A DNA stretch of 64,000 nt from Ruegeria_C sp040830705. GTDB taxonomy: Bacteria > Pseudomonadota > Alphaproteobacteria > Rhodobacterales > Rhodobacteraceae. The stretch covers positions 62,001-126,000 of the forward strand of contig JBFOME010000007.1 in the NCBI GenBank assembly GCA_040830705.1, given 5' to 3'. Position 1 is the stretch's first letter. The number at the start of each line of letters is the position of its first letter. Below are positions 33,745 to 42,527 of the stretch, one piece after another. Both the position numbers and the translations under genes were made by a program. A model generated the notes under the pieces. The model made no database searches. It was not told the origin of the DNA and worked only from the letters and a program-made list of their open reading frames with translations.

Positions 33745-36303
33745 TCAGAACCGGTCAAGTAGCCGTCTGAGGTAGTCCAACTCGATCTGCGGGCGTTCGC
33801 CTTCGCCGCTGCGCCGACGGATTTCGTCCAGCAATTCACGGGCGCGACGGTAGACATCTTCTCCCTGCAATAGCTGCTCGTCTGTCCCAATCGATCCCTG
33901 CGATCCAGGATTACGGCCCAGTGGATCGCGGTTTTGGGCACGCATATCGCCTTCCTGGGTGCCTTGACCGGGTTGTTGTTCCTGCTGTGCCAGCGCTTCG
34001 CCCAGTGCACGCATCCCTTCACGCAAGGCCTCCATCGCTTCGGACTGCCTGTCTATCGCATCGGCCATGTCATTCTGCCGCAATGCCTCTTCGGCACCTT
34101 CCATGGCACGTCCCGCGCGATCCAGCGCATCGCGCGCCTCATCGCCTTCGGGCGTGCCGGCACCAGGTAGGCCCTGCTGCTGACGGCGCAACTCGTCGCG
34201 CAACGCCTGCTGTCGATCCGCGAGCGAGCCTTGCCCGTCGCCCTGTTCGTCACCTTCCCCTTGCTGCTGGCCGTCGCCTTGACCCTGCCCGCCCTGGCCC
34301 TCGTGGCTTTCTCCACGGCCGGACCCACCGCTGCGACCCTCGTTTTGCTGGCTCTCGCCGCGGTTTGCGTTTGGATTGAACTGCTCCTGGAGGTCACGGA
34401 ACGCCTGATCGGACAGGCCCTGCTGATTGCGCAGGGTTTCGGCCAGCCCCTCCATCGCTTGTTGACCTTCGGATTGCTGGCCCTGACCTTGGCCCTGCGT
34501 GACGCGCATGTTCTCCATCATTTCCTGAAGTTCTTGCAGCGCCTGCTGGGCTTCCGCCATGCGGCCCTGCTCCATCAGTTCCTGAATGCGGTCCATCATC
34601 CGCTGCAGGTCGTCCTGCGTCATCTGCATCGACTGGCCATCCTGACCCGGCTGACGCTCGTCGCTGTTTTCCCTGTCCTGCTGGGCTTGTCGCTGCAACT
34701 GGCGCAGATAGTCGTCGGTCGCGTCCCGCAACTCCTGCATCAATTCGGCGATCTCCTGATCCGAGGCACCATTCTTCATCGCCTCCGACAGGCGCTCTTG
34801 CGCACGGCGCAGCCGCTCCAAGGCGTCTGAGAGCGTCCCCTCTTCGAGGATAATCGCCAGATCCCAGAGCGCTTGCGCAATCTCTTCCTGTTGCTCGGGC
34901 TTCAAGCCGTATTCGCTGAAGGTTTCAAGCCGCCGCAGCGTCACCCGCAGGCGCAGATATGCGGTCTGAGAGCGGAACACATCCTCGGGTCGGTGCGATA
35001 CTGCCCGCAGAATCTGGGCAACCCGCGCTGCATTCGAGCGCGCCCAGAGCAGGTCGCGCCTCTGCTCGATGATCGCTGCTGCAAGTGGCTGGAAGAACCG
35101 GCGCGCTGGCAGGTTCGTCTGCAGCGGTTCCGCCGCACCCTCCTGATCTGCCGCGTCGCGGGCGGTGAGCCTGATCGTGACCGGCAGATTGGCCCAAGGG
35201 TGCTGCGAAAAATCCTCGATCAGGTCTTCGGTAAAGATGTCGCGATCTCCGGTGATCGGCATCGGCAGATCGACCGAGACCATCTCTCGCGGGTCCGGCG
35301 CAGAGGCCAGCCCGTGACGCCGGTCAACAGAGGTCAGATCCAGCGCGATCTCGGCCATTCCCGACTCCACGCCGTAGTCATCGCGGGCGGTGAATGGCAG
35401 GGTCATCTGACCGGCGGCCTGGGCCTCGGCCACACCGGCCACGGCGATCTGCGGGGCGGTATCCGCGATCACGCTGACTTCCCATGCCCGCCCGCTACTG
35501 CCGTCGATGGTCAGGGTCCCGTCTTGTGTCACAATCAGCGCCTGTTCGAGATCGGACGCACCTTCGGCGCCGCTGTTGGACACCGTTTCGGTCAGCCCCA
35601 GCGCACCAACCTCACCATAAAAGCGCAGCACAATGCGACTGCCTTCGGGAACCGTCAGCTCCGGTTCGGAAATGTCGTTCAGATACAGGGTCGGCAGACC
35701 GGTATAGCGCGGCGGCTCTATCCAGCCTTCCCAGGTGGGTCCCTGGGCGGCAGTTGCCGCGCCGGGCGCCATGTCGGTGATCGAACCGGCCCGCCAGACC
35801 GATCCGAATAGAACCCCCACGCAAAACAGCAGCAACGCCGCATAGCGCAACGCGTAAGGATCACGCGACGCAAGACGCAGATCGGGTTGCACCGGTGCGG
35901 CCGCAGCGGCCCGGGCCGCCATGCGGTCCTGATGCGCCCGCCAGAGCGCAACCGAGGCCATGTCGCTTTCGCCGATCGCTTGATCATCCATCAACGCCTG
36001 AATCGGGCGACCCGGTAAGGTTTGGTCCAACCGCGCCAGCGCTTCGCCCCGTCTGGGCCAGTGAAAGCGCCGCGCGCCCCAGATCAATGCCACCAGTGAG
36101 CCGACAACAGCCGCAGCACCGCTAGCCCAGACAAATTCGACCGGGACCATGTCGTGGATACCCAGCATCAGCAGGGCGCAAACCACCAGAAGGATCGAGA
36201 TCAGCGGCCAGAAACTGCGCAGGATTCGTTCCGAAAGCATCCCGAAACGGGTCAGCAAAAGCGACCATCGCGGAACAGGCAGATATTTGAACCGGTTAGA
36301 CAC
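33745..36303 (-). CDS. DUF4175 (TIGR02302-type) large membrane protein
   Basis: 852 aa. Two N-terminal membrane segments (about residues 31-80) and a third near 160 (YALRYAALLLFCVGVLFGSVW) are followed by a periplasmic-looking beta-rich region. The C-terminal third is extremely Gln/Glu/Gly-rich (for example MEGLAETLRNQQGLSDQAF). This is the layout of TIGR02302 proteins of alphaproteobacteria, with no known function. It lies 37 nt after lysA on the same strand. Frames antisense to it are shadows. Confidence 0.9.
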   Translation of the reverse strand: MSNRFKYLPVPRWSLLLTRFGMLSERILRSFWPLISILLVVCALLMLGIHDMVPVEFVWASGAAAVVGSLVALIWGARRFHWPRRGEALARLDQTLPGRPIQALMDDQAIGESDMASVALWRAHQDRMAARAAAAAPVQPDLRLASRDPYALRYAALLLFCVGVLFGSVWRAGSITDMAPGAATAAQGPTWEGWIEPPRYTGLPTLYLNDISEPELTVPEGSRIVLRFYGEVGALGLTETVSNSGAEGASDLEQALIVTQDGTLTIDGSSGRAWEVSVIADTAPQIAVAGVAEAQAAGQMTLPFTARDDYGVESGMAEIALDLTSVDRRHGLASAPDPREMVSVDLPMPITGDRDIFTEDLIEDFSQHPWANLPVTIRLTARDAADQEGAAEPLQTNLPARRFFQPLAAAIIEQRRDLLWARSNAARVAQILRAVSHRPEDVFRSQTAYLRLRVTLRRLETFSEYGLKPEQQEEIAQALWDLAIILEEGTLSDALERLRRAQERLSEAMKNGASDQEIAELMQELRDATDDYLRQLQRQAQQDRENSDERQPGQDGQSMQMTQDDLQRMMDRIQELMEQGRMAEAQQALQELQEMMENMRVTQGQGQGQQSEGQQAMEGLAETLRNQQGLSDQAFRDLQEQFNPNANRGESQQNEGRSGGSGRGESHEGQGGQGQGDGQQQGEGDEQGDGQGSLADRQQALRDELRRQQQGLPGAGTPEGDEARDALDRAGRAMEGAEEALRQNDMADAIDRQSEAMEALREGMRALGEALAQQEQQPGQGTQEGDMRAQNRDPLGRNPGSQGSIGTDEQLLQGEDVYRRARELLDEIRRRSGEGERPQIELDYLRRLLDRF

Positions 36304-36340
36304 GTAACGGAACCTCCTGACGGGCCCCTACGCTAACACG

Positions 36341-37606
36341 TCAAAGCCACTCGGGTATGGTATCGCGGTTTATGATTTCGTCAAAGGTCGGCCTTGGGCG
36401 AATAACCGCGAATTGATCCTCATGCACCAGAACTTCGGGGATCAGGGGACGCGTATTGTATTCGCTGGACATAACAGCACCATAGGCACCGGCACTGCGG
36501 AAGGCGACCAGATCGCCCGCGCTCAACTTTGGCATCTGGCGCTGCTTGGCAAAGGTATCGCCGCTTTCGCAGACCGGCCCCACGATGTCATAAGGCTGCT
36601 GTTCGACCCCCGGTGCAGGTTCGAGTACTGGCACGATGTCGTGATACGCCTCGTACATGGCTGGCCGGATCAGGTCATTCATGGCGCCGTCGAGGATCAG
36701 GAAATCGCGACCCTCGCCGGATTTCACATAGATGACTTTCGACACCATCAGCCCCGCATTGCCCGCGATCAGCCGACCCGGTTCGATCTCGATCTCGCAG
36801 CCCAGATGGCCCACGGTACGTTTGATCAGCGCGCCATATTCCACCGGCAGCGGCGGCGCTTCGTTGGAGCGCGCATAAGGAATGCCTAAGCCCCCGCCCA
36901 GATCGAGGCGCCGGATGTTGTGCCCCTCGCTGCGCAGCTGCTCGGTCAGTTCCGCGACTTTTTTGTAAGCCAGTTCAAACGGGGCCAGATCGGTCAGCTG
37001 TGACCCGATATGCACGTCGATACCGATCGCCTCCAGCCCCGTCAAAGCGGCAGCCAGCGCGTAGACCTCTGAAGCGCGTGTAATCGGAATGCCAAACTTG
37101 TTCTCGGATTTGCCGGTTGCGATCTTGGCGTGGGTCTTGGCATCCACATCCGGATTCACCCGGATGGTGATCGGCGCAATAACGCCCAGTTCCGTGGCCA
37201 CCGAAGAGATCACCTGCATCTCCGGTTCGGATTCGATGTTGAACTGCCGGATGCCGCCAGTGAGCGCCGTGCGGATCTCATGCGCTGTCTTGCCGACACC
37301 GGAGAACACGATCTTTTCGCCGGGAACACCCGCCGCTTTGGCGCGCAGATACTCCCCTTCCGAGACGACATCCATGCCCGCGCCCGCCTGCGCCAGCGTC
37401 TTTAGGATCGCCTGATTGCTGGCCGCCTTCATCGCGTAGCAGACCAGATGATCGGTCCCGTCCAGCGCCTCATCGAACAGCCGGAAATGCCGCAACAGCG
37501 TGGCGGTGGAATAGACATAGAACGGCGTCCCCACCGAAGCGGCGATTTCGGTCAGGGGCACGTCTTCGGCAAAAAGCATGCCATCGCGATATAGAAAGTG
37601 GTCCAT
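36341..37606 (-). CDS. lysA: Diaminopimelate decarboxylase
   Basis: 421-aa PLP enzyme of fold type III that makes L-lysine from meso-diaminopimelate. The PLP lysine is in VCYAMKAASNQAIL (about residue 56), the phosphate loop in RLDLGGGLGIPY (about 230), and the active-site Cys of the partner subunit in GPVCESGDTFAKQR (about 345). The C-terminus with SAGAYGAVMSSEYN is typical. It follows the argH-lipoprotein cluster. Confidence 0.97.
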   Translation of the reverse strand: MDHFLYRDGMLFAEDVPLTEIAASVGTPFYVYSTATLLRHFRLFDEALDGTDHLVCYAMKAASNQAILKTLAQAGAGMDVVSEGEYLRAKAAGVPGEKIVFSGVGKTAHEIRTALTGGIRQFNIESEPEMQVISSVATELGVIAPITIRVNPDVDAKTHAKIATGKSENKFGIPITRASEVYALAAALTGLEAIGIDVHIGSQLTDLAPFELAYKKVAELTEQLRSEGHNIRRLDLGGGLGIPYARSNEAPPLPVEYGALIKRTVGHLGCEIEIEPGRLIAGNAGLMVSKVIYVKSGEGRDFLILDGAMNDLIRPAMYEAYHDIVPVLEPAPGVEQQPYDIVGPVCESGDTFAKQRQMPKLSAGDLVAFRSAGAYGAVMSSEYNTRPLIPEVLVHEDQFAVIRPRPTFDEIINRDTIPEWL

Positions 37607-37639
37607 GCGCCCGCGCTTAGACTGAATCCAGTTGCGAAA

Positions 37640-37945
37640 TCAATGGGGTTTGGATCGCAGAAACAGGTAAAGCGGAAGCCCACAGCTAACCCCGATGCAG
37701 AAGGTTGCGGGAATGGCGATCAGGTTGAGCCACGTCCGGCGCTGTATGACTTCGGCAATGATCCAAAGCGTGAGCGCAACTGCCGCGATCGTCAGATCCC
37801 AGACCAACCCCGAGCTTGCATCATTGGCATGCCAGGCCTGCGTCATCGCATAGAGGTCAAAGCCGTTCTCGCCAAACCAGCGCAGAAAATAGTACATCGG
37901 GTGGATCGCCCCCCAGATGGCCAGCGCAAGGAACAGAAGTCTCAT
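37640..37945 (-). CDS. DUF2834 membrane protein
   Basis: 101 aa with three predicted membrane segments (LLFLALAIWGAIHPMYYFLRW, LTIAAVALTLWIIAEVI, LIAIPATFCIGVSCGLPLYLFL). This matches DUF2834, of unknown function. Its SD (GGAGA, five nt before the ATG) lies in the 3' arm of a perfect 8-bp hairpin. It is located between the small lipoprotein genes and lysA. Confidence 0.85.
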   Translation of the reverse strand: MRLLFLALAIWGAIHPMYYFLRWFGENGFDLYAMTQAWHANDASSGLVWDLTIAAVALTLWIIAEVIQRRTWLNLIAIPATFCIGVSCGLPLYLFLRSKPH

Positions 37946-37950
37946 GAAAT

Positions 37951-37970
37951 TCTCCGGTTTTCACCGGAGA
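37951..37970 (-). promoter_or_regulatory. SD-sequestering hairpin before the DUF2834 gene
   Basis: In transcript sense: TCTCCGGT, tetraloop GAAA (GNRA class), ACCGGAGA, then ATTTC and the ATG. The GGAGA Shine-Dalgarno sequence is wholly inside the 3' arm, so folding should block initiation. Confidence 0.6.
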
Positions 37971-38006
37971 TAGCACGGCCAAAGGATGCAGCCAGCCTGA
38001 ACCGGC

Positions 38007-38177
38007 TCAGAACCCCAGATAAATGCCCAGTGGACCCTTGTTCAGACCAACCGCGCCACCAACATAGCCACCGCTGCTGCCAACACCGCCATAGGCGTTC
38101 AGCGTCGGTTGCACAGGTTCGCCATCAGCACCACAGGCCGCGAGCGCCAGCAGGGCAAGTAGATAGACCTTTTTCAT
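38007..38177 (-). CDS. Small Gly-rich lipoprotein
   Basis: 56 aa. MKKVYLLALLALAAC is a lipoprotein signal with lipobox LAAC (lipidated Cys15). The mature part is short, neutral and Gly/Val-rich (NAYGGVGSSGGYVGGAVG, ending IYLGF). Its ATG overlaps the upstream lipoprotein's stop (ATGA). Its function is unknown. Similar short lipoproteins between argH and lysA appear typical of this group. Confidence 0.75.
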   Translation of the reverse strand: MKKVYLLALLALAACGADGEPVQPTLNAYGGVGSSGGYVGGAVGLNKGPLGIYLGF

Positions 38178-38467
38178 AATCCCAACCTCAATCCGCCAAG
38201 TCCCCAGCCAATGCGAACTGGCGAGTCACCCAACCGTACCGAGGCCGCCGGTCCGCCTGTTCCCACGGTCACCGCGGTATTGCCGGCATTGACCACATCC
38301 ACGCTGGCCCCAACTCCTCCGGTACCTGCGCCCACATTCACCGGGCCGGAACTGGCGCCAACGCCAACGGTGCCGCCATCCGCGCCGACGGAGGCCCCAA
38401 CGCCGGTATCCGTCGACTCGCATGCGGCGAGCAAGATGATCCCGGTCAGTGCGGCAAGGCGTTTCAT
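38174..38467 (-). CDS. Gly/Val-rich small lipoprotein
   Basis: 97 aa. Signal MKRLAALTGIILLAAC (lipobox LAAC), followed by a low-complexity mature region alternating Gly, Val, Ala and Ser (TGVGASVGADGGTVGVGA, then AGTGGVGASVDVVNAGNTAV), suggestive of short beta repeats. It starts in a 3-nt overlap with the argH stop, so it is translated with argH. The start was chosen after the ATGA overlap. An earlier ATG (38485) lacks a signal sequence. Confidence 0.8.
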   Translation of the reverse strand: MKRLAALTGIILLAACESTDTGVGASVGADGGTVGVGASSGPVNVGAGTGGVGASVDVVNAGNTAVTVGTGGPAASVRLGDSPVRIGWGLGGLRLGL

Positions 38468-39855
38468 CCCAGCAATTCCTTCCATCTGCGGACCTGGGCC
38501 CGCACCTGAGCCGGGGCGGTTCCGCCATAAGATGTCCGCGAGTTTACCGAATTTTCGACGCCAAGGACACTGTAGACATCCTCGGTAATGCCCGCGTGAG
38601 CCGCCTGCATGTCAGTCAGGTCAAGATCGGGCAGATCGCAACCTTGGCTTTCCGCCTTTGCCACCAGCGCGCCGGTCACGTGATGGGCATCACGAAACGG
38701 CAGGCCCAGAAAACGCACCAGCCAGTCAGCCAGATCGGTCGCCGTCGAAAACCCGCTGCCCGCCGCCGCCGCGAGGCTGTCGCGGTTGGCCGTCATGTCG
38801 CGCACCATGCCCTCCATCGCGGCCAGCGCCAGCATCCAGTTATCGGCAGCGTCAAAGACCTGTTCCTTGTCCTCCTGCATGTCCTTGGAATAGGTCAACG
38901 GCAGGCCCTTCATGACCATCATCAGCGCGGTCTGGGCGCCAAATATACGCCCAACCTTGGCGCGGATCAGTTCGGCGGCATCCGGGTTCTTCTTCTGTGG
39001 CATGATTGACGAGCCGGTCGAGAACCGGTCGCTGAGCGTGACAAACCGGAACTGCGCCGAGGACCAGATCACCAGCTCTTCGGCAAAGCGCGACAAGTGC
39101 ATAGCGCAGATCGAGGCCGCCGACAGGAACTCCAGCGCGAAGTCCCGATCACTGACCGCGTCCAGAGAATTGGCGGCGGGCCGGTCAAAGCCCAACGCCT
39201 GCGCCGTCATTTCTCGGTCAATCGGAAAGGACGTGCCTGCCAGCGCCGCAGCCCCCAAGGGCGATTCGTTCATCCGGGCACGGGCATCGCGCACGCGGCT
39301 CAGATCGCGGCCAAACATCTCGACATAGGCCATCATGTGATGGCCCCAGGTCACCGGCTGTGCGGTTTGCAAGTGGGTGAAGCCTGGCATCACCCAGTCT
39401 GCTCCGGCCTCTGCCTGTGACAAAAGCGCGTCGATCAATGCCAGCAGACCACTTTCCGCCGCGTCCAGTTGATCGCGCACCCACAGTTTGAAATCGGTCG
39501 CCACTTGATCATTGCGCGAGCGGCCTGTGTGCAGACGGCCTGCGGGCTCGCCAATAATCTCTTTCAGCCGCGCCTCGACATTCATGTGAATATCCTCCAG
39601 CGCGGTCGAAAATGTGAAATTGCCGCTTTCGATCTCTGACAAAACGGTGAGCAGCCCTTCCCGAATGGCCTCGGCGTCACTATCAGTTATCACGCCTGTC
39701 GCGGCCAGCATGGCCGCGTGGGCGCACGACCCGGCGATGTCCTGTGCAGCCATGCGCTGATCGAACCCGATTGAGGCATTGATCGCCTCCATGATCGCGT
39801 CCGGTCCGGCGGCAAAGCGGCCGCCCCACATCTGGTTCGAGGTCGTGTCGGTCAT
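38464..39855 (-). CDS. argH: Argininosuccinate lyase
   Basis: 463-aa fumarase/aspartase-superfamily enzyme that cleaves argininosuccinate to arginine and fumarate. The N-terminus is NQMWGGRFAAGPDAIM, with LEDIHMNVEARLKE and GRLHTGRSRNDQVATDFKLW next. The catalytic loop signature is GSSIMPQKKNPD (about residue 278). The start MTDTTSNQMW fits the family. A longer in-frame ATG (40125) would run into tlpA. Only 26 bp separate it from the divergent tlpA. Confidence 0.97.
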   Translation of the reverse strand: MTDTTSNQMWGGRFAAGPDAIMEAINASIGFDQRMAAQDIAGSCAHAAMLAATGVITDSDAEAIREGLLTVLSEIESGNFTFSTALEDIHMNVEARLKEIIGEPAGRLHTGRSRNDQVATDFKLWVRDQLDAAESGLLALIDALLSQAEAGADWVMPGFTHLQTAQPVTWGHHMMAYVEMFGRDLSRVRDARARMNESPLGAAALAGTSFPIDREMTAQALGFDRPAANSLDAVSDRDFALEFLSAASICAMHLSRFAEELVIWSSAQFRFVTLSDRFSTGSSIMPQKKNPDAAELIRAKVGRIFGAQTALMMVMKGLPLTYSKDMQEDKEQVFDAADNWMLALAAMEGMVRDMTANRDSLAAAAGSGFSTATDLADWLVRFLGLPFRDAHHVTGALVAKAESQGCDLPDLDLTDMQAAHAGITEDVYSVLGVENSVNSRTSYGGTAPAQVRAQVRRWKELLG

Positions 39856-39881
39856 TGGTCTGAGAACCCTTCGGAGGGGAT

Positions 39882-40445
39882 ATGAAGAAACTGTTGCTCG
39901 CGCTCGTCTATACCGCCCTCGCCTCGGGTGCAAATGCGGCTGGCGAAGATCTGTCCGTGCTTGAGCCGCTGCGCGAAGGCCAGATGAAAAAGCTGGTGTT
40001 TCATCTGGAACCAAAGGCCGCCTCGGCCAACCCGTTCGACCTGGCCGATGGCGCGGGCACCGCAACACTTGCCGACTACAAGGGCAAATATGTCCTGCTG
40101 AACTTCTGGGCCACTTGGTGTGCACCCTGCCGCAAAGAAATGCCGATGCTGTCCGAACTGCAGTCGGAATTTGGCGGCGACCAGTTCGAGGTTCTGACGC
40201 TGGCCACCGGCCGCAATTCCCCGACCGGGATCAAGAAATTCTTCGATGAGACCGGTATCGACAACCTGCCCAGGCATCAGGACCCCAAACAGGCGGTTGC
40301 GCGTGACATGGCCGTACTTGGGCTGCCGATCACGGTCATCCTAGACCCCGACGGAAACGAGATTGCCCGCATGCGCGGCGACGCCGATTGGAATTCGGAC
40401 AGCGCAAAGGCGATCATCGCCGAGTTGATCGGCCCCGGAACCTAG
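39882..40445 (+). CDS. tlpA: TlpA-family thiol:disulfide oxidoreductase
   Basis: 187-aa periplasmic thioredoxin-like protein. The signal peptide KKLLLALVYTALASGANA is cut near residue 20. The redox motif is LLNFWATWCAPCRKEMPML (about residues 70-85), and the cis-Pro segment is GLPITVILDPDG (about 148). It likely keeps cytochrome c or copper-site thiols reduced. The shared 26-bp intergenic region with argH suggests overlapping promoters. Confidence 0.92.
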   Translation: MKKLLLALVYTALASGANAAGEDLSVLEPLREGQMKKLVFHLEPKAASANPFDLADGAGTATLADYKGKYVLLNFWATWCAPCRKEMPMLSELQSEFGGDQFEVLTLATGRNSPTGIKKFFDETGIDNLPRHQDPKQAVARDMAVLGLPITVILDPDGNEIARMRGDADWNSDSAKAIIAELIGPGT

Positions 40446-40510
40446 ACAGAAACGACACGACAGCCGTGCGCTTTGTGGCATACTTCACGAAACAACGTGG
40501 AGGAATGCCA

Positions 40511-40870
40511 TTGAAACGCCTTGCCTTGATCCTCACCGCATTTTCATTGTTCAGCCTTTCGGCTTCTGCCGCCTCGGCGGCAGAAATCCGGAAGAAGAAG
40601 CAGTTTATCGAAGAAGTGGCCGCACGCAAACTCGTGATGGGCCATAGCTGGGTCACGATCGCTCCGCTCGGCTCAGTCACCGGTCAGGGACCCAAGGGCG
40701 GTGAGATCACCGGCAACTGGCGTTGGGACAAACGATACTATTGCCGCGACATCACCATTGACGGCGTGCCGCTTCCACCGGATTGCCAGAGTGTTTCGAT
40801 CCGAGGCAATGTGGTGACTTTCACCCATGACAAGGGCAAAGGCGTGCCCGTCAGCTGGATAATTGAATAG
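40511..40870 (+). CDS. Small exported protein
   Basis: 119 aa. A signal peptide (RLALILTAFSLFSLSASAASA) precedes a beta-rich domain: KKQFIEEVAARKLVMG, TGNWRWDKRYYCRD, LPPDCQSVSI, ending GVPVSWIIE. I recall a family with this WRW-YYCRD pattern sometimes labelled dihydrodipicolinate reductase without support. No enzyme motif is visible here. TTG is taken as the start because GGAGG lies seven nt before it. The ATG at 40505 is only one nt from that SD. The two Cys may pair in the periplasm. Confidence 0.75.
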   Translation: MKRLALILTAFSLFSLSASAASAAEIRKKKQFIEEVAARKLVMGHSWVTIAPLGSVTGQGPKGGEITGNWRWDKRYYCRDITIDGVPLPPDCQSVSIRGNVVTFTHDKGKGVPVSWIIE

Positions 40871-41097
40871 ATCTGGTCAGAAACTGCGGCGAATCTGACG
40901 CATATCCACGGGAAACGCCGCTAAATCTCCCCGCATATTTCCACATTTTGCCAAAGACTTGCGTGACATTTTGGGGATCGCCGCAACCCGCTTCCGTTGA
41001 ATACAGGCGGGTGGCGCTCTACATAACAGGCACTCTGTGAGCGTCAAAACTCCTGCCGGGTAGTAGTTGCCCCGCAGCAACGAGAGCTGGGAGGACA

Positions 41098-41397
41098 ATG
41101 GCCATGACACGGTCGATGCGTTTTTTTCTGTTTGCCGGATGTCTAGGAATTTTCCTTGCCGCTTTCGGAGTGCAGGTCCTGCCCGGTGTTCCACTGATCT
41201 ATCTTGCGGGCTTGGTAATGATGGGCGCGGGTGCGCTAGGCTGTGTTCTGATCAGCCTGCCACGGCTCCTCTCGCCCCGGAATACGCGTTTTCACGATGC
41301 AGCCTTGGACCGGGCGGTTCACTTCAATCCCGGCACTTCGGCAAATCGGAATGCGGCGCCAATGACAGAAAGACCCTTGAAGCAGATGGCGCGGTGA
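41098..41397 (+). CDS. Small two-helix membrane protein
   Basis: 99 aa. Two hydrophobic segments (FFLFAGCLGIFLAAFGVQVL and LIYLAGLVMMGAGALGCVLI) are followed by a polar tail with PRNTRFHDAALDRAV. GGGAGG precedes two candidate ATGs (41098, 41104). No family is recognised. A competing frame (41067-41447) has no membrane pattern and a weaker start. The 227 bp upstream hold no gene that I can see. Confidence 0.55.
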   Translation: MAMTRSMRFFLFAGCLGIFLAAFGVQVLPGVPLIYLAGLVMMGAGALGCVLISLPRLLSPRNTRFHDAALDRAVHFNPGTSANRNAAPMTERPLKQMAR

Positions 41398-41509
41398 CCG
41401 TTGGGCTCGCGGCCTCGCCCTCAATTCTTCTAAAACCCACACTTTAAGCCCCTGTTTACGGTTTTGATCAAAGCTGACCCGGTCCCCAAGTCGCGCAGGA
41501 ACCCCGGTC

Positions 41510-42349
41510 ATGATCCTGAAACGAGAACGCAGGAAAGCAGATTTTCCGGAAGCCACCGAAAGCCCGCTCAACAACGCGGTTGGACGGCGTGACAAATCGG
41601 TGCTGCAAATGGCCAAGGATGCGGTCCGGCACAAGCAATGCATGCTGGCGTTTCAACCAGTGGTGCAGGCCCGTGCACCCAATCAGGTCGCATTTTATGA
41701 GGGTTTCATCCGGGTTCTGGACGAAACGGGTCGGGTGATCCCCGCGCGCGAATTCATGCCAGCTGTAGAAAACACCGAGGTTGGGCGCGACCTAGACTGT
41801 ATCGCGTTGGAAAACGGCCTCAGAATTCTGGCAAAGACACCGCAAATTCGCCTGTCGATCAACATGTCCGCGCGCTCCATCGGATACAGACGGTGGATGC
41901 GCATCTTGGATCGGCACCTCAAACAGCAAGCGACACTAGGTGAGCGGCTGATCCTTGAAATCAATCAGGGTTCAGCGATGACGGTGCCGGAACTGGTGAT
42001 CGACTTCATGGACCGGCTGCAGGGGCTAGGGATCGCCTTCGCGCTCGACGACTATGGCGCTGATCCGGTGTCGTTCAGCCAATTCCGCGACTTCTTCTTT
42101 GACGCCGTGAAGATCGACGGGCAGTTCGTCCGCAAGGTCAGTTCCGACAGCGGCAATCAGGCTGTTGTCCGGTCACTGATCGCCCTCGCCCGCGAGTTTG
42201 ACATGCTGATCGTTGCCGAATCAGTCGAGACCAAGGAAGACGCCCAGTTTTTGGTGGAAGCAGGCATCGATGCGTTGCAGGGGTATCTTTTTGGCGCGCC
42301 CAGCGTCAATCCGCCATGGCAGAAAGACAGCCAACGCCGTAGCGCCTGA
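41510..42349 (+). CDS. EAL-domain protein (c-di-GMP phosphodiesterase-like)
   Basis: 279 aa consisting almost only of an EAL domain (about residues 35-270). The signature is EGFIRV instead of EALLRW. INMSARSIG (Asn), ILEINQG (Glu kept, but the usual second Glu is Gln), ALDDYGAD (Asp-Asp), VKIDGQFV (Lys), VAESVET (Glu) and LQGYLFGAP (Gln) are present. Most metal and substrate ligands therefore remain, with deviation in loop motifs. It may hydrolyse c-di-GMP weakly or bind it. No GGDEF or sensor domain is present. Confidence 0.88.
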   Translation: MILKRERRKADFPEATESPLNNAVGRRDKSVLQMAKDAVRHKQCMLAFQPVVQARAPNQVAFYEGFIRVLDETGRVIPAREFMPAVENTEVGRDLDCIALENGLRILAKTPQIRLSINMSARSIGYRRWMRILDRHLKQQATLGERLILEINQGSAMTVPELVIDFMDRLQGLGIAFALDDYGADPVSFSQFRDFFFDAVKIDGQFVRKVSSDSGNQAVVRSLIALAREFDMLIVAESVETKEDAQFLVEAGIDALQGYLFGAPSVNPPWQKDSQRRSA

Positions 42350-42527
42350 ACATGCCCGCCGCATCAGACGATCCATGCCCGTGCCGCAAAGCTACTGGTT
42401 GCTGCGATTGCAGCGTTGCGCTATTGCGAGTGTCAGAGCGGGATTATTTGGGCGCTCTGGGGACCTCCTCAGGATCCCAAGGGTGTCAAATACGTTTCGC
42501 TGACCCTGACGGCAGAGGACTGACCAC

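Noticed and set aside
42381..42435. Possible fourth copy of the EMC motif upstream of phaA (contains CAGCGTTGCGC)
   Set aside because: Only about eight bases align with the consensus and the flanks differ, so I could not separate it from chance.
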